DNA from: CAZJHX01 sp964545715
GTDB taxonomy: Bacteria > Myxococcota_A > UBA9042 > GCA-2863065
Direction: 5' to 3'
Assembly: GCA_964545715.1 (NCBI GenBank)
Contig: CAZJHX010000080.1
Span: 1 to 48,673 of the forward strand
DNA length: 48,673 bases
Position 1 is the first letter of the stretch; each line of letters begins with the position of its first letter. The translations under genes and the position numbers were made by a program. Below are positions 9,693-19,600 of this stretch, piece by piece. A model generated the notes under the pieces. That model was not told the origin of the DNA, did no database searches, and saw only the letters and a program-made list of their open reading frames with translations.

Positions 9693-12600
9693 TGCGCGTT
9701 GCCCGCCATCACGGTCCGGCCGCCCAGCCGATACACCTTCTTCAGCGACAGCTCCAGCTTCGTGCCGGCCGGAATCGAGTCACTGAAGCCATCCAGCGGA
9801 ATCGAAGGCAGCGGGAAGCCGCCCAGCGCCTGCCCGCCCAGACTGCTGAAGAGGTCGGGACCGACATACAGCTGAATCATCTCTTCGACGGCGCCCTGCG
9901 CGCCCTCAAAGCCCATGCTGACCTGACCGACCTCCACGCCGAAATAGACCATGTCCTCCAACAGAATCGTCGCCTTGGCGCCGTCCAGGTCGTCGATTAC
10001 CAGAATCTCGGCGGCGATCTCCGCGCTGGCGTAAGCGGTCACCTTCAGCGGCTGCCCGAACAGCAGCAGGTCCACCACAAACTCCATGTCGCCGATCGTC
10101 ATGGTCAGCGTCTCCTCAAAGTTGCAGTCGTTGAGCACCGGCGGCAGCAAAAACGACAGCTTCAAGTCATTGATCGAGACTCCGTACTCTTGGACGTCCA
10201 CGTCTCCGAGCAGGTTCTTCGGCAGCGGGATCTCAAACCCGCCCGCGTACCAGACCGCGTGCAGCATCTGGTTGAGCATGTCGTCCTTCAGCGCCATCTC
10301 GATCTCCGACTGCATCAGATAGTCGAAGAAGTCCGCGCCGTCCGCGCAGCCGTCGCGCCCCAGCGATCCCTTGGTCTCGTACGGCACCTTCTTGGCGCCC
10401 GACGTGACGGTGGTCGACATCTCAAAGAAGCCGCCAAACTGGTCAAAATCGGCCGACGTCAGCTTCGACGCCAGCGTGAGCTTGGTCGGCGGCTCATCAC
10501 CGATCAGCGCCGGCAGCTCAAAGTCCACGGTGATGGCCAGCGCGTTCAGAGCGTCGGCCAAAATCCCGGGCACGATGTCCAGCTGATCGAGCACAAGCGC
10601 CTCGATCTGCTTGGCCACCGACCCCTCAAAGAAGTCGATGATCCAGTTCACGAGAAACCCGAGGATCCCGTCAATGCTGACGTTCAGCCCCGCCACCTTG
10701 GCGCTGCTGCTCGCGATCTGGATCTCCAGCCCGGCCGGGTTGTCCAACATGGCCAGCCAGATCGTGATCTCGATGTAGCTGGCCGATACGCTGCCCGACA
10801 GATCGGGACAGAAGAAGCCCGGCGCGTCCACCTGCAGCCCGATGTAGATGTTCGGGTAGCGGATCTTCAGCTCAAGCGCCTGGTTCTTGGTCGTGATGTC
10901 CACATTCGGATTGCCGATCGAGACGTTCTTGGTCTTCACCGTAAACGTGCAGCCCAGCGCCTTGCTCTGGGTCAACGGATTGGGGATCAGCGACGGCAGG
11001 TCGAAGTCCTCTAAAATCAGCGTCACGATGGTCGCAAAGTCGTCCACATCGCTGGTGTTGTTGTCGTCCCACACCAACTGCGACAGCCACAGCCCAAGCC
11101 CGCTCGGCACCTGCTGCCCAAGCGGGAAGTACTCCGTCGTCCAGGCAAACGACCGAACCGCCTTGTCCTCGCCGCCCAACTTCGACGTCGCGATCGCCTC
11201 GATGATGTTGATGCCCACCTTCGGCTCGATCATGTACGTAAACGCGCCACTGATCGGGCTCACCTCCACCTTGAAGCCGTTGATGAAGAAGTCCTTCAGC
11301 CCCGCCCCGCCCACGGTCACGGTGCCGGTAGCAAACACGGGCTGCGGCCCCTTCAGCATGGCCCCGCGCGGCGGGTTGATAAACGTGATGACCGGCATGC
11401 ACTCAAACGAGTTGATCGGCAGATGGTCACACCCGCCCCCTGCCAGGCAGACCTCCTTGGTGCACTCGTTGTTGTCGTCGCACTCGCCGACCTCGCCCAG
11501 ACACAACCCCATGTCGCACTGATCGCCCACCGTACACGGGTCGTTGTCGCTGCAACCCGCCGTATTCGGCGCATTCACGCATCCCTTGGCCCCCACACAG
11601 GAGTCGTCGGTGCACGGATTGTTGTCATCACACGCCGACCCCGCCTTCCCAGGCGTGCACTGCCCCAACAGGCACACATCCCCAATCGTGCAGGCATTGC
11701 CATCCGCACACGGCTCGGAGTTGTAGATCGACTTGCACCCCTCGCCACTCTCGCACCAATCGTCGGTACACGGATTCGAGTCCGAGCAGCTGATCACCGC
11801 GCCACCCGCCACGCAAAGCCCGCCCGCACACTCGTCCCCAGACGTGCACGGGTCCCCGTCATCACACGCCACCAGATTGGGCAAAAACGCACACACGCCC
11901 GCCGCCGTACACTTGTCGTCCGTACACGGATTCTCGTCGTCGCACTGCACCAGCGCACCGCCGCCCTGACACGCCCCGGCCTCACAGAAGTCCCCAAGCG
12001 TGCACGGGTCCCCATCGCTGCACACCCCAAAGTTGTCCGGCGTATGCACGCACTGCCCGCTCACGGGATTACACACGTCGGCCGTACAGGGATTCAGGTC
12101 GTTGCACAGGGTGATCAGAGGCCCCTTATGACACGTCCCAAACGCACACAAATCCCCCGTACTGCACGGATCCCCATCGCTGCACGGCGCCGAGTTGTAC
12201 GGATACAGACACCCCTTCAGCGGATGACACTTGTCGTCCGTGCACGGGTTGTCATCCACGCACGACAAGCCGGGTCCGCCCACGCACTGCCCGTCCTCGC
12301 ACATGTCGTCCAACGTGCATGGATTGCCGTCATCGCACTCAAACGTCTGCGCCTCATACACGCACCCCACAGCCGGAAAACAGAAGTCCAGCGTGCAGTC
12401 GTTGCCGTCGTCACACGTCACATACGTGTCACCCGGCACACAGCTTCCGTTCTTGCACTGATCGCCAACCGTGCAGGGGTCCCCATCCGAGCACCACCGC
12501 GTATTCGCCGCATGCGTGCACCCCGTCGCCGAGTCGCACCCATCGTCAGTGCACAGATTGTCGTCCCCGCACGCCTGGGCCGCCGCCGGGACACACAACC

Positions 12601-13189
12601 CGCCAAAACAGTGGTCTCCCACCGTGCAGAAGTCACCGTCGTCGCACACAAGCATGTCGTCCGGCGTCCAAGCCGTCTGCGACACCGGCGCCACGCACGA
12701 CCAGCAGCCCTCGGGCGAAGGCTCCCCATCGCTCCAACACACCCCGTCGATCAGGCAGCGGTCACCCCGAACCGGATACGTGCAGCCGCCCACGCCGTCG
12801 CACACATCCCAGGTGCACCCCTTCCCGTCCGAGCACGCGTACGCCGCCCCCGCACACACACCGCCCCCGCACACGTCAGCCTGTGTGCAAGGGTCACCGT
12901 CGTCGCAGTCCGTGCCATCCGAAGCTGATTTACATATGTCCTCGAGGGGTCCGCCAGGGTCGCTCGCCTCCGGCTGGGCATCCTCGGCAACCGCCACGTC
13001 GCCGTCATCACCCGTAGTCGGCCCGGCGTCCGGCGCGGCAACGATGTCCGCGCCATCCGGATCAGGCCCCTCACTATCTAGAATCGAATCGGCGGCCTCG
13101 TTTGCTCCGCTATCGGCTTGCTGTCCAGCGGTCTCCGGCTCCGAACAAGCGCCAAAAACAACCAGCGCAAAGACCAGGCAGCCGCGCAT
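9689..13189 (-). CDS. Cys-repeat lipoprotein with Ig-like and TULIP/BPI-like C-terminus
   Basis: 1166-residue lipoprotein starting MRGCLVFALVVFGAC (Cys15). An acidic linker leads into Cys-rich C-D-D-G-D-P-C-T units across about residues 86-597. Residues 598-685 look like one immunoglobulin-type bacterial domain (INPPRGAMLKGP, then VGINIIEAIAT). From about 700 to 1150 comes a long domain of amphipathic strands with one long helix (NWIIDFFEGSVAKQIEALVL) and a segment ITVDFELPALI, followed by alternating strands. This pattern resembles BPI/LBP-type TULIP lipid-binding domains; it is my pattern reading and is unverified. The start overlaps the upstream stop (TGATG) and the stop overlaps the next start (GTGA), so it is tightly coupled in the operon. 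A role in surface lipid or LPS binding would be inference. Confidence 0.75.
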   Translation of the reverse strand: MRGCLVFALVVFGACSEPETAGQQADSGANEAADSILDSEGPDPDGADIVAAPDAGPTTGDDGDVAVAEDAQPEASDPGGPLEDICKSASDGTDCDDGDPCTQADVCGGGVCAGAAYACSDGKGCTWDVCDGVGGCTYPVRGDRCLIDGVCWSDGEPSPEGCWSCVAPVSQTAWTPDDMLVCDDGDFCTVGDHCFGGLCVPAAAQACGDDNLCTDDGCDSATGCTHAANTRWCSDGDPCTVGDQCKNGSCVPGDTYVTCDDGNDCTLDFCFPAVGCVYEAQTFECDDGNPCTLDDMCEDGQCVGGPGLSCVDDNPCTDDKCHPLKGCLYPYNSAPCSDGDPCSTGDLCAFGTCHKGPLITLCNDLNPCTADVCNPVSGQCVHTPDNFGVCSDGDPCTLGDFCEAGACQGGGALVQCDDENPCTDDKCTAAGVCAFLPNLVACDDGDPCTSGDECAGGLCVAGGAVISCSDSNPCTDDWCESGEGCKSIYNSEPCADGNACTIGDVCLLGQCTPGKAGSACDDNNPCTDDSCVGAKGCVNAPNTAGCSDNDPCTVGDQCDMGLCLGEVGECDDNNECTKEVCLAGGGCDHLPINSFECMPVITFINPPRGAMLKGPQPVFATGTVTVGGAGLKDFFINGFKVEVSPISGAFTYMIEPKVGINIIEAIATSKLGGEDKAVRSFAWTTEYFPLGQQVPSGLGLWLSQLVWDDNNTSDVDDFATIVTLILEDFDLPSLIPNPLTQSKALGCTFTVKTKNVSIGNPNVDITTKNQALELKIRYPNIYIGLQVDAPGFFCPDLSGSVSASYIEITIWLAMLDNPAGLEIQIASSSAKVAGLNVSIDGILGFLVNWIIDFFEGSVAKQIEALVLDQLDIVPGILADALNALAITVDFELPALIGDEPPTKLTLASKLTSADFDQFGGFFEMSTTVTSGAKKVPYETKGSLGRDGCADGADFFDYLMQSEIEMALKDDMLNQMLHAVWYAGGFEIPLPKNLLGDVDVQEYGVSINDLKLSFLLPPVLNDCNFEETLTMTIGDMEFVVDLLLFGQPLKVTAYASAEIAAEILVIDDLDGAKATILLEDMVYFGVEVGQVSMGFEGAQGAVEEMIQLYVGPDLFSSLGGQALGGFPLPSIPLDGFSDSIPAGTKLELSLKKVYRLGGRTVMAGNAQ

Positions 13190-16100
13190 CAGTGGCACTC
13201 TTGAACGACGCCCGATGTCTTGTCCTTGCACGAGAAGAAGCCCGACTTGCACCCGGTCAAAAACGAGCCCGACTGACCACACGCCGGCACACCGCCTTTG
13301 AAGCCCTTCTGCGTTGCCGAGCAGAAGCCCAGCACCGTGCTGCAGTTGCCCCCGGTCAGCGTGTGCTTCCGCGTCTCCGACCCGTCGCAGTCGTAGTCGA
13401 AGCTGCCGTCCCCACGATGTGAGGTAAACCACGAACCCTGGCCCGGTCGGGCGTGCTTGTTGCCGTCGTAGCAGTCCTTGTTGTTCTCGACCGAATACCC
13501 CGCGACCTTGCCGCACGTGCATTTGCCCGACACGTTGGCGCCATAGGAGTCGCCGTCCGCATCCGGATACCGCGTCTTGCAGCCCTGGGCGCCCTGCTCG
13601 TTGACCTTGCCGTCGCAGTCCTCGTCACCGCCGGTGCACTTCTCAGTCGCGCCCGGGTTGACGTTGGGGTCGTTGTCGTTGCAATCCCACGCCCCTTTCA
13701 ACGTGGCCTTGTACTTGCCGGACGGCTTGCACAGACACTTCTTGTCGTTGACGCCCCAGGCGTCTGAGTCCTTGTCAAAGTAGTAATTGTTGCAGCCGCC
13801 CGAGCCCTCGTTGTCCGCCACAAAGTCGCAGTTGTCGTCGATGCCGTTGCACACCTCGGCCGCCGCCGGCTGGACCAGCTTGTTGCCGTCGTCGCAGTCT
13901 CCGCTTTGGGTCGCGGTGTACTGCCCCAGCCCGCCCGGACACACGCAGACGCTGTCGGTCGCGAGCCCCCATCCATCGCCGTCCTTGTCGATAAAATGGC
14001 TCTCGCAGCCCTCCGATCCGACCTCGTCCGCGCCCATTACACAGTTGTTGTCCACGCCGTCACAGATCTCCTGCGCGGCGTGGTTGATCGTCGGGTCCGT
14101 CGGCGCGCAGTCCTTCGTGTCAGGATCATTGTCGTTGTCGTCGTCCAGGTCGCAGGCGTCGCCGTCGCCGTCGCTGTCGGTATCCACCTGCAGCGGGTTC
14201 TTGGTGACCTGGCAGTTGTCGTCCTCATCGTCCACGAAGTCATTGTCGTCGTCGTCGTCGCAGAGATCCCCCTCGGAGTCCCCATCCTGATTCAGCTGGT
14301 CGGGGTTCTGGACCAGATCGCAGTTGTCGTCGACGTCGGGCACCTCGTCGTTGTCGTCGTCCTTGTCGCAGGCGTCGCCCGTTTTGTCCTCGTCGGTGTC
14401 CGTCTGGTCCTCGTTGGGAGAGTGCGTGCAGTTATCCAGGTCATTGGCCACGCCGTCGCCGTCGAGGTCCGGATCGCACACATCCCCAAATGTGTCTTTG
14501 TCCGTATCCTCCTGAATCGGGTTCGCGTTCAGCGCGCAGTTGTCGTTGAGGTCCGGCACGCCGTCCTCGTCGTCGTCGCTGTCGCACGCGTCGCCCAGCA
14601 GGTCTCCATCCGTGTTGGTCTGCAGCGGGTTTGGATCGTCCGGGCAGTTGTCATCCTCATCGACCACTCCGTCGCCATCCACGTCGCCGTCGCACGGGTC
14701 GCCGTGGCCGTCGCCGTCCGCGTCCTTCTGATCGGGGTTGATGATCTTGGTGCAGTTGTCCGCCAGGTCCGGCACGCCGTCGTTGTCGTCGTCCTTGTCA
14801 CAGGCGTCGCCTTCGGCATCGGCATCGGTGTTGGTCTGCAAGGGGTTGAATGCGGCCGGGCAGTTGTCCTGGAGGTCGTGCTGCCCGTCGTTGTCGTCGT
14901 CCTCGTCGCAGAGGTCGCCTTGGGCGTCCCCGTCAAAGTTCGACTGGTTGGGGTTGGGCACCAGCGGGCAGTTGTCCAGCGCGTCGTACTTTCCGTCGCC
15001 GTCCTTGTCGGTATCGCACTGGTCGCCCTTGTCGTCGAGGTCCAGATCCTCCTGGCCCGGATTCGGCACCAGCGAGCAGTTGTCCAGCGTGTCCGGAATG
15101 CCGTCCGCATCATCATCGGGGTCGCAGGCATCCCCGGGACCGTCACCATCAAAGTCCGCCTGGTCGGCGTTGGCGTCGTCCGGACAGTTGTCGACCTGGT
15201 CAAAGACGTTATCGCCGTCCTTGTCCAGGTCGCACAGATCGCCCAGCTTGTCCCCGTCCTGATCCAGCTGCAGCGGGTTCTCCACCAACACGCAGTTGTC
15301 GTCCAGATCGGGCACCTTGTCGTTGTCGTCATCGTCGTCGCACGCGTCACCCAGCCCGTCCGCGTCACTGTTGAGCTGGTCTACGTTGAAGACCAGCTTG
15401 CAGTTGTCGTCCGAGTCTTCCCACCCGTCGTCGTCGTCGTCGTTGTCGACACAATCCATCTGGCCGTCGAGGTCCGTGTCGTCGAAGCCCTCATCGACCA
15501 GGTCGTTGCAGTTGTTGTCCTTGCCGTCGCAGGTCTCAGCCTGGGCACCTTCGCCCTGACAGATAATCGCGCCCCCATCGCACAGCGTCTCGCCGACGCA
15601 CACGCCAAAGTCACCCTGCAGTACGCACGGCGTCCCGGTCAGCTCTTCGTCAGTGAGCCCGTCGCAGTCGTTGTCCTGACCATCACACACCTCGGGCTCG
15701 GGCGCCGGCGCATTACACGCGGTCGACCCATCCAACTTGCAGTTTCGGATGCCGGCGCACGTGCCGTCCGGCGTCACGTTCTGGCACGTCGTCTCAGCCC
15801 CCTGTTGAATAGCGTGCTGACTGCACGAGCACAGCCCCTCCGGGTTGTCGACACTGGCCATGGGCACACACTGAAACGCCGTCTCATCATCGCCGATATC
15901 CACGTCCGCGCATTGATAGCCGGTCGGACAGTCAGAGTGCTCAAAACACCCGATGCCGCAGTAGCTGCCAGCAATGGCGCCATAGCTCACGCAGAAGTCT
16001 TTCACCGCGCCCTGCACCGACACACAGTCCGCGTGCCCCATGCACGGGCGACACAGGTTCAGCGAGCGCTGCACGCAGATAAATTGAGGGTCCGAGCCTC

Positions 16101-16494
16101 CCTGCGAAACAAACGCGCACGCCCAGCCCGCTGGACACTCCGACACGCAGAACTCGGTACAAACCAGCCCATCCGCAGACGGCACACAGTAGCCACTGAG
16201 GCAGTCGTCCGGGACCTCGCACGGCCAGAACATGCCGCCCTCGACGGGCCCTGCGTCCTCGTCGGGTCCGGCATCGAGGTGCGCTCCGCCATCGAAGTTG
16301 GTCACCGACCCGTCCTTGCCGGTCGCCCCCGAGTCCAGAGCCGGCGCGACATCCACCCCAGCAGACACCCCACCCGAGTCAGAGACATCTCCCACGACGC
16401 TGTTGCCGGCAGGAGCAACATCGCTGTCACCGCAGCCCGACGCCAACCCGAAAACAACAAGGACCAGCAGACGGCCGAAAACCGCTTCACGCAT
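13189..16494 (-). CDS. Calcium-binding TSP3/MopE-repeat lipoprotein, first operon gene
   Basis: 1101-residue lipoprotein with the signal MREAVFGRLLVLVVFGLASGC (Cys21 is the lipidated residue). Residues 75-250 are Cys-rich with disulfide-type spacing. Residues 268-338 and 801-965 carry MopE-type motifs (CDGQDNDCDGLTDE and variants), known in proteins that bind copper or calcium. Between them, about residues 335-795 hold twelve thrombospondin type 3 units of the form D-x-D-x-D-G-x-x-D-x-x-D-N-C. These wrap many calcium ions and form a stiff rod. The C-terminal 90 residues contain eight Cys in a small domain. Longer upstream reading is possible, but the ATG before the signal peptide is the natural start. 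It heads the operon and diverges from the GH-like lipoprotein. Confidence 0.82.
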   Translation of the reverse strand: MREAVFGRLLVLVVFGLASGCGDSDVAPAGNSVVGDVSDSGGVSAGVDVAPALDSGATGKDGSVTNFDGGAHLDAGPDEDAGPVEGGMFWPCEVPDDCLSGYCVPSADGLVCTEFCVSECPAGWACAFVSQGGSDPQFICVQRSLNLCRPCMGHADCVSVQGAVKDFCVSYGAIAGSYCGIGCFEHSDCPTGYQCADVDIGDDETAFQCVPMASVDNPEGLCSCSQHAIQQGAETTCQNVTPDGTCAGIRNCKLDGSTACNAPAPEPEVCDGQDNDCDGLTDEELTGTPCVLQGDFGVCVGETLCDGGAIICQGEGAQAETCDGKDNNCNDLVDEGFDDTDLDGQMDCVDNDDDDDGWEDSDDNCKLVFNVDQLNSDADGLGDACDDDDDNDKVPDLDDNCVLVENPLQLDQDGDKLGDLCDLDKDGDNVFDQVDNCPDDANADQADFDGDGPGDACDPDDDADGIPDTLDNCSLVPNPGQEDLDLDDKGDQCDTDKDGDGKYDALDNCPLVPNPNQSNFDGDAQGDLCDEDDDNDGQHDLQDNCPAAFNPLQTNTDADAEGDACDKDDDNDGVPDLADNCTKIINPDQKDADGDGHGDPCDGDVDGDGVVDEDDNCPDDPNPLQTNTDGDLLGDACDSDDDEDGVPDLNDNCALNANPIQEDTDKDTFGDVCDPDLDGDGVANDLDNCTHSPNEDQTDTDEDKTGDACDKDDDNDEVPDVDDNCDLVQNPDQLNQDGDSEGDLCDDDDDNDFVDDEDDNCQVTKNPLQVDTDSDGDGDACDLDDDNDNDPDTKDCAPTDPTINHAAQEICDGVDNNCVMGADEVGSEGCESHFIDKDGDGWGLATDSVCVCPGGLGQYTATQSGDCDDGNKLVQPAAAEVCNGIDDNCDFVADNEGSGGCNNYYFDKDSDAWGVNDKKCLCKPSGKYKATLKGAWDCNDNDPNVNPGATEKCTGGDEDCDGKVNEQGAQGCKTRYPDADGDSYGANVSGKCTCGKVAGYSVENNKDCYDGNKHARPGQGSWFTSHRGDGSFDYDCDGSETRKHTLTGGNCSTVLGFCSATQKGFKGGVPACGQSGSFLTGCKSGFFSCKDKTSGVVQECH
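14110..15490 (-). repeat. Thrombospondin type 3 repeat array
   Basis: Twelve imperfect units, each ending in Asp-Asn-Cys, in alternating lengths of about 23 and 36 residues as in canonical TSP3. The DNA is dominated by GTCGTCGTC-like Asp codons, which makes the region prone to misalignment in assembly. Confidence 0.75.
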
Positions 16495-16604
16495 GCGCGA
16501 AACAGTAGCAGCAGCGGTCCTCGCATCGCAAGAACCGCGTCCCAGTGCAATACCCCGTTTTGTGGCACCGCGAGCTCGCGTGCTGGTAGGCTGCAAACGA
16601 CACA
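16495..16604. promoter_or_regulatory. Divergent promoter region of the surface-protein genes
   Basis: 110-bp gap between the start of the four-gene lipoprotein operon and the start of the divergent Cys-repeat/GH-like gene. Both transcripts must begin here or upstream. I see no convincing -35/-10 pair, no sigma-54 motif and no strong inverted repeat. A shared regulatory site is implied only by the arrangement. Confidence 0.4.
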
Positions 16605-19600
16605 GTGCTCCGCCCCCGTACCAAATCTGCAGGCCTCCTTCGACTCGCGTTGACGCTGACCCTCGTCGCTGCCACCGCCGCACTGACCCTGGCCGGCTGC
16701 CCGGCCCCGCCCCCCCCGCCCCCCGAAAACGCAACAGGGGAAGCCACCAGCGGAGCGCCAGACGCGCCCGATTCGATTCTAAGTACAGACGCCGCGGACA
16801 TCGCCGACGCGGCGGACCCAACCACGGGCGAGGAGACCACCCCCTCGGACGCCGGCGTAAACCCCGACTCGGGCGACACAGCCCCGGGCGACACGCCCCC
16901 TCAGGAGGACACTCCGGACCCGGCAGATGCAGCAACCACCACCGATACGTCGGACGCAACGCCACCGCCCTGCGCGTGCGACGACGCCAACCCCTGCACC
17001 GACGACGCATGCGACGAAGCGGGGCTTTGCGTCGCCACGAACAACACAGCGCCGTGCGATGACGCCGACGCGTGCACCACCGCGGACAGCTGCGCCGAGG
17101 GCAGCTGCCAGGGGACCGCCCCGCTCCCGTGCGACGATCAGGACGCGTGCACCACCGACTCGTGCGACCCGGCCATGGGATGCACGGTCAGCGCCGTGGT
17201 GTGTGACGACGAAGACGCGTGCACCACCGACTCGTGCGACCCGGCAACGGGATGCACGGTGAGCGCCGTCGTGTGCGACGACGGAGACGCGTGCACCACC
17301 GACGCCTGCGACTCGGAGGCGGGATGCACGGTGAGCGCCGTCGTGTGCGACGTCGGAGACGCGTGCACCACCGACTCGTGCGACCCGGCAACGGGATGCA
17401 CGGTCAGCGCCGTGGTGTGCGACGACGGGGACGCGTGCACCACCGACTCGTGCGACCCGGCGACGGGATGCACGGTCAGCGCCCTGGTGTGCGACGACGG
17501 AGACGCCTGCACGACCGACGCCTGCAACCGGGTCACGGGATGCACGGTCAGCGCCGTGGTGTGCGACGACGAGGACATGTGCACAACCGATGGGTGCGCG
17601 CCGGCGACGGGATGCACGATCAGCGCCGTGGTGTGCGACGACGGGGACGCGTGCACGGTGGATGGGTGCGACTCCGGGAGCGGGTGTACCGTCAGTGCAC
17701 TGGTGTGCGACGACGCGGACGTTTGCACCGTGGACTCCTGCAAGTCTGACAGCGGGTGTCTGCATGTGGCGCCGCCGGAGACCGCGGTAGAGGCCTGGGC
17801 GGTCTTTACCGGAGCCGACGCGGCGTCGGTGTCTGTGGGGCCCAACCTGTTGGCTAATGGCGACTTTTCGGAGATTGGCGGCGAGCCGTTCGTGGGGTGG
17901 GCGCCTCATGGGGTCGGGTGGAGCAGCAGTACGGTCGCTCACCTGGCGCCGCCGGCCGCTTATGTCACGGCGGCGGATGCCGTGACGTGGGCCGGGGCGG
18001 CTCAAGTGGTGAGCTTGAAGCAGGAGGTGGCGAAGCCGCTCCTGGTGACCGGGTGGGCGCGGGCTGCTGATGTTGGTGCGGGGGCTTCGAACTCTACGTT
18101 TGGGGCATATCTGGATGTTCTTTACGGCGACGGGACGCCGCTTTGGGGGCAGAAGCTTCAGTTCGGGCGGGGGACTCATGGCTGGCAGTACCGGGAGCGG
18201 TTTGTCTTTGTGGAGAAGCCGGTCGACCACGTCAACGCTCATCTGATGCTGCGCTATGCGCCCGGGCAGGGGTGGTTCGACGACTTTGGGCTGCATGAGG
18301 TGGAGCAGCCGATCTTCGAGTTTGATGGGGTGACCGTAGTCGAGGTCGGCGATGGGGCCCCCGATGAGCCTGCGTGCCTCGGCTTGGAGACCGCGGACGG
18401 GTCTTTGGCGCTGAGCCTGAGTCGTTTTGGGGCGCTGAATGCGCTGACTGCGCTTGGGACCGATGTGTTGGACCCGGTGTCGGCCGGGCGGTCCGGGTTG
18501 TTTGTGCGCGACCACGCTCAGCCGGGCGAGTTTGTTCACTTTGCCGGGATTGTGGCGACGGGTGACGGGGCAGTGAGTCAGGCCGGGGCGGCGCTTGGCC
18601 TGGAGTTGGACGCGACGTGGACGGCGCACGAGTCGCACATCTCCGTGAGCGGGACCGTCAGCGGGAACGGTGAGACGCCACGGCTTTTGACGGTCTATCT
18701 GGCCGTTCCGGTGGGGACTGACGGATGGCAGTGGTCGCACGATGCGCGCACGGATGTGACGGTGACCGGCACGCACATCAACGCGTCGGTGGTCGCCGAT
18801 CCGGAGCCTATCGGTGCCACCGGGAGCGCGAGTCGCTATCCGTTTGGCGCGGTCTCCGGGCCCGAGGCGGGGGTCGCGATCGGCTATCCGATGCACACGC
18901 CGCGGTTTGCGCGCATCTTCCAGCATGCGGACGCCGGGCTGCTGGTCATCGCCGTGGATATCGCGCTCTCGCCGCTGACAGCGTCGCCTCAGACGGCCGA
19001 CTTCGAGTTTGTCATCTACTCTTTCGAGCCCCAGTGGCGCTTTCGGGCGGCCCTTCAACGCTACTACGACCTGTTTGCCGAGCTGTTTGTGAAGCGGGTG
19101 GCCGCCGAGGGGCTGTGGTACGCGTTTGGCAAGCTGGATTCCCTGACCGACGTCGCCGACTTCGGCATCGCCTATCACGAGGTCAACAACTCGGCGGCTG
19201 TGACCGCATACGACGACAGTATCGGCGTCTATACACTGCACTACACGATGGAGCCAAACTACAGCTGGATGCTCCTGGACCCAAGCGTCGATACCTCGGA
19301 CGACGCAGCCGTCCTGACGGCCGTCACGGCGCTTGCCGAGAGCGGCGACTCCAAGGCCATCGCGACCCTCGCGTCGGCCATCGAGGACGTGGACGGAGCC
19401 TTGTCGATCAAGGCGTGCACCGGGCAGTCATGGTGTGCGCACGGCGCTCGGATCCTCATCAACTCAGACCCAGGCATCGCAACCCCGCAGTGGCCGCTGA
19501 GCTGGACCGATCATCACTGGAGTGACGCCGCCAAAGCGCCGTACCTGGCACCCACTTTCGGCGAGCTGGACGGCGAGTACATCGACAGTCTCAACGGCTT

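Noticed and set aside
13906..16653. 915-codon Val-rich plus-strand frame opposite the TSP3 gene
   Set aside because: Val-rich translation is what the reverse complement of Asp codons (GAC to GTC) gives; it is not a real protein.
17130..17777. CRISPR-like array
   Set aside because: The repeats are contiguous, in frame and encode Cys units; there are no unique spacers and no cas genes.
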